From Solirubrum sp044628455 (GTDB lineage: Bacteria > Bacteroidota > Bacteroidia > Cytophagales > Hymenobacteraceae): a stretch of 64,000 nucleotides of DNA. The translations under genes and the position numbers were made by a program. The stretch spans positions 1,116,001 to 1,180,000 of the forward strand of contig NZ_JBIYZW010000002.1 in the NCBI RefSeq assembly GCF_044628455.1, written 5' to 3'. This document shows positions 58,791 through 64,000 of this stretch, in pieces. How positions within the stretch are numbered: position 1 is the first letter of the stretch; every line of letters starts with the position of its first letter. The notes beneath the pieces are model-generated. The model made no database searches. It was not told the origin of the DNA and saw nothing but the letters and a program-made list of their open reading frames with translations.

Positions 58791-59271
58791 TGGGCGAGTC
58801 GTGGAAGTAGAACTCGGCGTTGGTGCGGTGCACGTCGGCCCAGCGGTCAGCGTGGAAGTGCAGGCACACCACGGCGGCGGTGCCCATCTCGTTCAGGGCC
58901 GTGGGCGAAAGGGCGCTGGCCGTGTCGCTGATGGTGTTGTTGTGGCCCACCAGCAGCACCGTTTCGGCCTCGTCAGGCAGCTCGCGGATGATGTCCACCA
59001 GCTGATCCACGTCGGCGTGGTAGATGCCGTCGATGACCTGAATCTGGTCGGGCGGGTACTGCAGCTCGCGGGCCACCAGGGCGGCGGTGCTCATGGCCCG
59101 CACGGCCGGGCTGCTCACCAGCAGGTGCGGCCGGATGCCGCGGGCGGCCAGGGCCTGCCCCATGTGGGGCGCGTCGCTGCGGCCGCGGTCGTTGAGGGGG
59201 CGCTCCTGGTCGGAGAGGTCGTTGAAGCTCCAGCTCGATTTGGCGTGGCGCATCAGGTACAGGGTTTTCAT
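58783..59271 (-). CDS. SixA-type histidine phosphatase
   Basis: 162 residues. LYLMRHAKSSW carries the RHG catalytic His; LNDRGRSDAPHMGQAL, LLVSSPAVRAMSTAALV and VLLVGHNNTIS (second catalytic His) complete the family set. SixA-type enzymes remove phosphate from phosphohistidine, and homologues next to polyphosphate kinase are common, suggesting a link to polyphosphate or phosphorelay turnover; that link is inferred. ppk1 follows 146 bp downstream on the same strand, with the repeats between. Confidence 0.93.
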   Translation of the reverse strand: MKTLYLMRHAKSSWSFNDLSDQERPLNDRGRSDAPHMGQALAARGIRPHLLVSSPAVRAMSTAALVARELQYPPDQIQVIDGIYHADVDQLVDIIRELPDEAETVLLVGHNNTISDTASALSPTALNEMGTAAVVCLHFHADRWADVHRTNAEFYFHDSPKK

Positions 59272-59408
59272 CGGTAGCGGCGGGGAAAGGTGTGGCGGAC
59301 TTCTTTACTCTGCCCGCCGGAAAATAGTTATTGACCCGGGCCGCGGGCAAGGGGGCTTTTGCGGGCGGTGGTTGCAAATGCGGCGGCGGCAAGGCAGCTT
59401 TACCTGCT

Positions 59409-62282
59409 ATGCCCCGTTTTCTCGCCCTGCTGGGCGCTGCCGCCCTGCTGGCCCCGGCCGCCGCCGCGCAGACGCTCCCCGTCCTCGACCAAAACCCGCC
59501 CGCGCTGCGCTGGCGGCAGCTGCGCACCCCGCACTTCCGCGTCATCTTTCCCGCCGGCTTCGAAGCCCCCGCCCAGCGCACGGCCCGGCGGCTGGAGCAG
59601 GCCTACGGGCCGGGCGGCGCCTCGCTGGGCGTGGCCGCCCGCCGCGTGCCGGTGGTGCTGCAGAACCAGACCACCGTGGGCAACGCCTTCGTGACGTTTC
59701 TGCCCTGGCACAGCGAGTTTTTCACCACGCCCCCCCAGCAGATGTCGCTGGGCACGGTGGACTGGCTCGACCAACTGGTGGTGCACGAGTTTCGGCACGT
59801 GGCGCAGTTCAGCAAGGCCCGGCAGGGCGTGGGCCGCGTGCTCTACCCCTTGTTCGGCGACGGCGCCCTGGGTATTGCTTCGGTGGGTATTCCGCCCTGG
59901 TTTTTCGAGGGCGACGCCGTGGGCGCCGAAACCGCGCTGACGCGCAGCGGCCGGGGGCGCATGCCCGCGTTTGGGCTGGGTATGCGCGCCAACCTGCTGG
60001 CCGGCCGCCGCTACCATTACCAGAAGGCCGTGGGCGGCTCGTTCCGCGACCAGGTGCCCGACTGGTACGAGCTGGGCTACTTCCTCTCGTCGTACCTGAA
60101 AGCGCACTACGGCCCCGAGGTCTGGGACCGGGCCCTCGACCACTACTACAAGTTTCCGTTCTACCCCTTCTCGTTTTCGGCCGGCATCCGCCACGCCACC
60201 GGCCTGCGGGTGGAGGAGCTGCACGCCCGCAGCATGGCTGAGCTGGACTCGACCTGGCGCCGCCAGCAACAAGAGCTGCGCCTGACCGAAGCCCGTGAAC
60301 TGGGCGGGCAGGCCGGCACCCGCGTGTTTACCCGCTACCAGTACCCGCAGTACGTGACCGACAGCACCGTGCTGACCGTGAAATCCGGGCTGGGCGACAT
60401 CGCGCAGTTCGTGTTGCTGAGCCGCCACGGCCGCGCCGAGCGCCGGGTATTCGTGCCGGGCCTGGTGAACTTCCCCGAGATGCTGTCGGTGGCAGCGGGC
60501 AAGGCCGTGTGGCCCGAGTTTCGCTACGACCCACGCTGGCGGCAGCGCGTGTTTTCGGAGCTGCGCGTGCTTGATTTGAGCAGTGGCCAGTTCACGCGCC
60601 TGACTACCCGCAGCCGCTACACCGCCGCCGCCCTCTCGCCCGACGGCACCCGGCTGGTGGCCACTACCACCGACGAAGCCTACCGCCACGCTCTGGTGCT
60701 GCTCGACGCGCGCAGCGGCGCCGTGCTGCAAACCCTGCCCAACCCGCAAAACGACTTCTACCTGCAGCCCCGCTGGACGCCCGACGGCCGGCAGGTGGTG
60801 GCGGTGACGCTGCGGCGCCAGGGCAAAACCATTGAACTCATCGACCCGGCCACCGGCGTGGCCCGCGCCCTGCTGCCCGTGGCCAACGTGAACCTGACCA
60901 ACCCCCAAGCCTGGGGCGACTACGTGCTCTACAACTCGCCGCAGTCGGGCATCGACAACGTGCACGCGGTGCATATCGGCACGGGGCGCACGTTTCAGGT
61001 AACCAGCCGCAGCCTGGGGGCCTACCACGCCGCCGTGGCGCCCGACGGCCGGCACTTGGCTTTCCACGACGAGCGCGCCCAGGGCCCGCGCATTGTGGAA
61101 ATGCCGCTGGATCCGGCCTCGTGGACGCCTACCGCGCTGCCCGGGGCCGATGCGCCCCAGCCCTACGCCGAAGCCCTCAGCCGCCACGACCCCGGTGCCG
61201 CCCAGATCGGCGAAGTGCTGCCGGCGGCCGATTCGGCCGCCGCCGCGCTGCCGGTACGGCGGTACTCGCCGCTGGCCCACGCCTTCAATGCCTTTAGCTG
61301 GGGCCTGATTCAGAGCCCGGCGGGCAATGGGCTGAGCGTGGGCGTCCGCTCCCAGGACTTGCTCAACACCACCCAGGCCATTGCGGGCCTGAGCTACGAC
61401 CAGGCCGAGCGCACCTTCGGCGTGTTCACCGGCCTGAGCTACCAGGGCCTGTACCCGGTGGTCGACGTGGACCTGACCCACGGCGCGCGCGACGCCGGGG
61501 TACTGTACCAGGGACGGGTGCTGCGCGACCAGTGGCGCACCACGCGCCTGAGCACCGGGCTGCGCCTGCCGCTCACCCTCACCCGCTCCAAATACCTGCA
61601 GGCCCTCACGCTGGGCGCCTACTTTCTGCACGAGCAGGTACATGGCTACGACCTGCCGGTGCGCTTTCTCGACGAAGTAGGGCCTAATCAGCCGCTGAAC
61701 GCGGTGCAGGCTACGATCAGCTACGCCCGGCAGCTCAAGCAGAGCGTGCGCGACGTGGGCCCCCGGGCGGGCCAGAGCCTGCTGCTGACCGGGCGCACCA
61801 CGCCTTTCGGCCGCGGCCTCGATGCCACCCAGTACGCGGTCTTCGGCAACCTCTACCTGCCCGGCCTGGGCAAGCACCACAGCATCCGGCTGCGCGGCGG
61901 TTACCAGTGGCAGCAGCAGCGGCAGTACCAGTTCGGTCCGGCAGTGTTTTTCCCGCGCGGCTCGGGCTACGTGAGCTTCGACCGCCTGCAGGCCGCCAGC
62001 CTCGATTACCAGCTGCCCCTGGCCGACACCCACTGGGCACTGGGCCGCTGGCTGTACGTGCAGCGCTTCAAGGCCGCGGGCTTTGCCGACGTGGCCCAGG
62101 GCCGCAACCTCGAAGGCCGCTTCCGCGGGCGCTACCACTACCGCAGCGTGGGGGTAAGCGGCTCGGTGGTGTTCAACGTGCTGCGCCTGCGCACGCCCCT
62201 GGAAACCGGCGTGCGCGCCGTGTACGATACCTACCGCCGCCGCTGGCAGATCGACCCGCTGGTGCTCGACATCGGCATTTAA
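59409..62282 (+). CDS. Zinc-metallopeptidase/TolB-propeller/outer-membrane barrel fusion
   Basis: 957 residues from ATG 59409, where a signal peptide (LLGAAALLAPAAAAQ) starts. N-terminal domain (~30-280) of the gluzincin type: VVHEFRHVAQF gives HExxH at ~125, and WFFEGDAVGAET has the likely third ligand Glu at ~165. A WD40/TolB-like propeller (~300-590) shows ALSPDGTRLVATTTDEAYR, PRWTPDGRQVVAVTLRRQG and AVAPDGRHLAFHDERA. A C-terminal beta-barrel (~620-957) ends VYDTYRRRWQIDPLVLDIGI. Predicted surface peptidase exported and anchored by its own barrel; substrate unknown. The long terminator at 62311 ends it. Confidence 0.85.
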   Translation: MPRFLALLGAAALLAPAAAAQTLPVLDQNPPALRWRQLRTPHFRVIFPAGFEAPAQRTARRLEQAYGPGGASLGVAARRVPVVLQNQTTVGNAFVTFLPWHSEFFTTPPQQMSLGTVDWLDQLVVHEFRHVAQFSKARQGVGRVLYPLFGDGALGIASVGIPPWFFEGDAVGAETALTRSGRGRMPAFGLGMRANLLAGRRYHYQKAVGGSFRDQVPDWYELGYFLSSYLKAHYGPEVWDRALDHYYKFPFYPFSFSAGIRHATGLRVEELHARSMAELDSTWRRQQQELRLTEARELGGQAGTRVFTRYQYPQYVTDSTVLTVKSGLGDIAQFVLLSRHGRAERRVFVPGLVNFPEMLSVAAGKAVWPEFRYDPRWRQRVFSELRVLDLSSGQFTRLTTRSRYTAAALSPDGTRLVATTTDEAYRHALVLLDARSGAVLQTLPNPQNDFYLQPRWTPDGRQVVAVTLRRQGKTIELIDPATGVARALLPVANVNLTNPQAWGDYVLYNSPQSGIDNVHAVHIGTGRTFQVTSRSLGAYHAAVAPDGRHLAFHDERAQGPRIVEMPLDPASWTPTALPGADAPQPYAEALSRHDPGAAQIGEVLPAADSAAAALPVRRYSPLAHAFNAFSWGLIQSPAGNGLSVGVRSQDLLNTTQAIAGLSYDQAERTFGVFTGLSYQGLYPVVDVDLTHGARDAGVLYQGRVLRDQWRTTRLSTGLRLPLTLTRSKYLQALTLGAYFLHEQVHGYDLPVRFLDEVGPNQPLNAVQATISYARQLKQSVRDVGPRAGQSLLLTGRTTPFGRGLDATQYAVFGNLYLPGLGKHHSIRLRGGYQWQQQRQYQFGPAVFFPRGSGYVSFDRLQAASLDYQLPLADTHWALGRWLYVQRFKAAGFADVAQGRNLEGRFRGRYHYRSVGVSGSVVFNVLRLRTPLETGVRAVYDTYRRRWQIDPLVLDIGI

Positions 62283-62310
62283 GCTGGCCGGTTTCGGATC
62301 AATTGCCTGC

Positions 62311-62359
62311 CAACCGCAACGCCCCGCCTGAGCAGCCAGGCGGGGCGTTGCGGTTGTTT
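62311..62359. terminator. Bidirectional terminator between the peptidase fusion and msrA
   Basis: A 19-bp perfect stem (arms 62311-62329 and 62338-62356) with an 8-nt loop and T-run on the plus side. Serves convergent genes. Confidence 0.9.
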
Positions 62360-63044
62360 ACGCGCCGGGCTTGAGCAGCTGCGGAAACTCCTTGGCGAAC
62401 TTGTTGAAGCGCGGGGTCGACACGTTGCGCACGTAGGGGTCGTTGGGATTGTTCTTGAAGTAGTCCTGGTGGTAGCGCTCGGCTGGGTAAAACACCTTGA
62501 ACGGTACCACCTGCGTCACGATGGCATTGGCGTAGCGCTTGGCAGCCGTCACCCGCTTGATTTCCGCTTCGATCTGCTGCTTTTCCTGGGGCGTGCGGTA
62601 GAAGGCAATAGAGCGGTACTCGTCGCCGGCATCGGGACCCTGACGGTTGAGGGTGGTAGGGTCGTGCTGCACGAAAAACACCCGCAGCAGGGTGGGAAAG
62701 CTGATAACCTTGGGGTCGTAGTACACCTGCACCGCCTCGGCGTGACCGGTGCCGCCGCGGTACACCTGCTCGTAAGTGGGACTCACGGCCGTGCCGCCCG
62801 AATGGCCCGACACCACGGTGCGCACACCTTTCAAGCTTTCGAATACGTGCTCGGTGCACCAGTAGCAGCCGCTGGCGAAAGTGGCCACGGCTTCGCCCGG
62901 CAGGGGCTTGGGCAGTTCGGCGAAGCGGTGGTCGCGGCCATCGGTCTGGGTCAGGGCCGCGGCTACGGGGTTGCTGGCTCCGGCGTCGCAGCTGGCAGCG
63001 CCCACGGCAGCCAGCAGCAGGAAAAACAGGCGTTTCATCATCAT
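62358..63044 (-). CDS. msrA: Peptide methionine sulfoxide reductase A, lipoprotein
   Basis: Reduces methionine-S-sulfoxide, repairing oxidised proteins. 228 residues. N-terminal MMMKRLFFLLLAAVGAASC is a lipoprotein signal with Cys at ~19, so the enzyme is in the envelope rather than the cytoplasm. The catalytic Cys lies in FASGCYWCTEHVFESLKGV (~59). Conserved GGTGHAEAVQVYYDPKVISFPTLLRVFF and AERYHQDYFKNNP follow. It needs an electron donor such as thioredoxin, not encoded here. A ferredoxin-reductase-like gene lies upstream on the same strand (73-bp gap), a possible partner only by position. Confidence 0.94.
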   Translation of the reverse strand: MMMKRLFFLLLAAVGAASCDAGASNPVAAALTQTDGRDHRFAELPKPLPGEAVATFASGCYWCTEHVFESLKGVRTVVSGHSGGTAVSPTYEQVYRGGTGHAEAVQVYYDPKVISFPTLLRVFFVQHDPTTLNRQGPDAGDEYRSIAFYRTPQEKQQIEAEIKRVTAAKRYANAIVTQVVPFKVFYPAERYHQDYFKNNPNDPYVRNVSTPRFNKFAKEFPQLLKPGA

Positions 63045-63116
63045 ACCCAGAACATACGAAGCTCGGTTTTGATTCGGATGCGCCGCCTTGCCCTGGTCGA
63101 GGTGGTTGTCGCCTAG

Positions 63117-64000
63117 TCAGCTGCCGACTGCCAGCTTCACGTCGCCCTCCACGGGGTAGCCGGTGCAGGTCAGCACCAGGCCGCGGGCCAGGTCGCGGGC
63201 GGTCAGCACCTCGTTGACGCTCATCCACACCTGCCCTTGGGTGCAGCGGGCCACGCAGTTGCCGCAGCGGCCAGCCTCGCAGCTGAAGGGCAGCGCTATT
63301 CCCTGTTGCCGGGCCGCCTGCAGAATGGTTTGCGGGTATTGGGCCGTAAAGTGGTATTGCCGGCCCCCGCGCCGCAGGGTAACGCCGTGCGCCCGGGTGT
63401 CGGGCGGAACCGATGCGGGCACGGGCGCGGCTTCGGTGTTAAATAGCTCCCGGCGCAGGTTGTCGGCCGGTACGCCCAGCTCGCGGAGGCCGTAGACACC
63501 CATGCGCATGTAGTTGAGCGGGCCGCAGAGGTAAGCCAGCGTGGCTTCCGGCGGCGCCGCCGCGTGCTGGCGCACCAGGTCTTTCAGCAGCTCCTTGTGC
63601 AGGTGGGCGCGGCTTAGGTAGGGGTTGGTGCTGAACAGCCACTCGATGCGCAGCCGCGCCGGAAACTGCCGGGCCAGCTCCAGTAGGGTGGGGCGGAAGA
63701 TGGCGTCTTCGGGCCGGCGGTTGCTGTAGAGCAGCAGCACCGGCAGCGTGGGGTGCTGGTGCAGCGCGGTTTTGAGCAGGGAAAATAAAGGCGTAATGCC
63801 GCTGCCGGCGCCCAGCAGCAGCAGCTGGCGGCCGGTGCTCAACTCGTCGGGCAGGGTAAACAGGCCGCCCACCCCGCTGGTCAGCAGCTGGTCGCCGGCC
63901 TGCACCTGGTCGACGAGCCGGCGCGAGAACAGCCCGTTGGGCACACGCTTGACGGTAATCGACAGCGGCTCTTCGAGGGCAGGGCTCGAACTGATGGAGT
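63117..64000 (-). CDS. Ferredoxin-NAD(P)H oxidoreductase with C-terminal [2Fe-2S] domain, 5'-truncated
   Basis: Continues past the window edge, so the FAD-binding beginning is missing. The visible part has the flavin/nicotinamide domain LLLGAGSGITPLFSLLKTAL and VLLLYSNRRPEDAIF, YLCGPLNYMRMGVYGLREL, and a plant-type [2Fe-2S] ferredoxin domain with FSCEAGRCGNCVARC and LTCTGYPVEGDV (four cysteines). The arrangement reductase-then-ferredoxin is that of PaaE and the HmpA-like/Cbr branches that deliver electrons to oxygenases or desaturases. The electron acceptor is not in view. msrA is downstream on the same strand. Confidence 0.92.
   Translation of the reverse strand, partial: SISSSPALEEPLSITVKRVPNGLFSRRLVDQVQAGDQLLTSGVGGLFTLPDELSTGRQLLLLGAGSGITPLFSLLKTALHQHPTLPVLLLYSNRRPEDAIFRPTLLELARQFPARLRIEWLFSTNPYLSRAHLHKELLKDLVRQHAAAPPEATLAYLCGPLNYMRMGVYGLRELGVPADNLRRELFNTEAAPVPASVPPDTRAHGVTLRRGGRQYHFTAQYPQTILQAARQQGIALPFSCEAGRCGNCVARCTQGQVWMSVNEVLTARDLARGLVLTCTGYPVEGDVKLAVGS

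Noticed and set aside
1..64000. CRISPR array, prophage, integrase or IS element
   Set aside because: No array of equal repeats with unique spacers, no transposase or integrase motifs seen. The repeats present are short palindromes, heptamers and one minisatellite.

Overview
The window is one contiguous piece of a GC-rich bacterial chromosome, almost certainly from Bacteroidota, order Cytophagales, and most like Hymenobacter. This rests on protein content: a PID-CTERM-type small surface protein, a GldL-like membrane protein, a TonB receptor with a carboxypeptidase-regulatory-like N-terminal domain next to a DUF4374 lipoprotein, a DUF6268 outer-membrane barrel, and very large outer-membrane fusion proteins. 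Few genes have a clear Shine-Dalgarno sequence, as is usual in this phylum. No phage, integrase, IS transposase or CRISPR array was seen. Long ORFs in the shadow frames are a by-product of the base composition.

Layout. 0-2.7 kb: purine genes purF (5' end outside the window) and purM. 2.9-8 kb: a GldL-like membrane protein, a 21-bp minisatellite, pncB, a frameshifted secreted methyltransferase, a PID-CTERM protein and an M28 peptidase, followed by a palindromic repeat. 8.2-11.3 kb: a DUF4132 protein and a small upstream partner. 11.4-27.7 kb: an export system consisting of adaptor plus TolC-type channel (11.6-14.4 kb), and ABC ATPase, serine-hydrolase-like lipoprotein and two FtsX-type permeases (19.9-24.6 kb), then a sigma-54 response regulator and its histidine kinase. 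A block with a PAS histidine kinase, a BLUF photoreceptor and a lipoprotein lies between the two halves. Both halves start with the same inverted repeat placed exactly 75 bp upstream of a sigma-54-like promoter. 27.7-30.8 kb: a Crp-type regulator and small, low-complexity proteins. 30.9-36.6 kb: galactose/pentoside genes galM and GH43 facing away from galK-galT. 36.7-37.5 kb: a PA2169/YciE-like protein.

37.6-44.5 kb: a siderophore-uptake operon resembling XusABC of Bacteroides (TonB receptor, DUF4374 lipoprotein, PepSY membrane protein), with DUF4198, DUF3325-like and DUF3649-like genes inserted. 44.5-48.1 kb: a two-domain extradiol-dioxygenase-like protein, a ChaA-family Ca2+/H+ antiporter, the relic of a P-type cation ATPase, and a DUF92 protein. 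48.2-51 kb: tRNA-Arg(CCU), then a class III cyclase-like DUF2652 protein convergent with an HD-PycTM protein. 51.2-56.4 kb: a 1321-residue phosphoesterase/kinase-like/barrel fusion and a DUF6268 barrel. 56.5-59.3 kb: polyphosphate kinase and a SixA-type phosphatase. 59.4-64 kb: a 957-residue metallopeptidase/propeller/barrel fusion, msrA and a ferredoxin-NAD(P)H reductase that runs off the window.

The most notable points are the duplicated sigma-54 regulatory module that ties a split export operon to the downstream two-component system, the three-domain outer-membrane fusion at 51.2 kb, the cyclase-like/HD-PycTM pair, the P-type ATPase reduced to its two ends beside a Ca2+ antiporter, and several families of short dispersed repeats, one of which appears to sit inside the purM reading frame.
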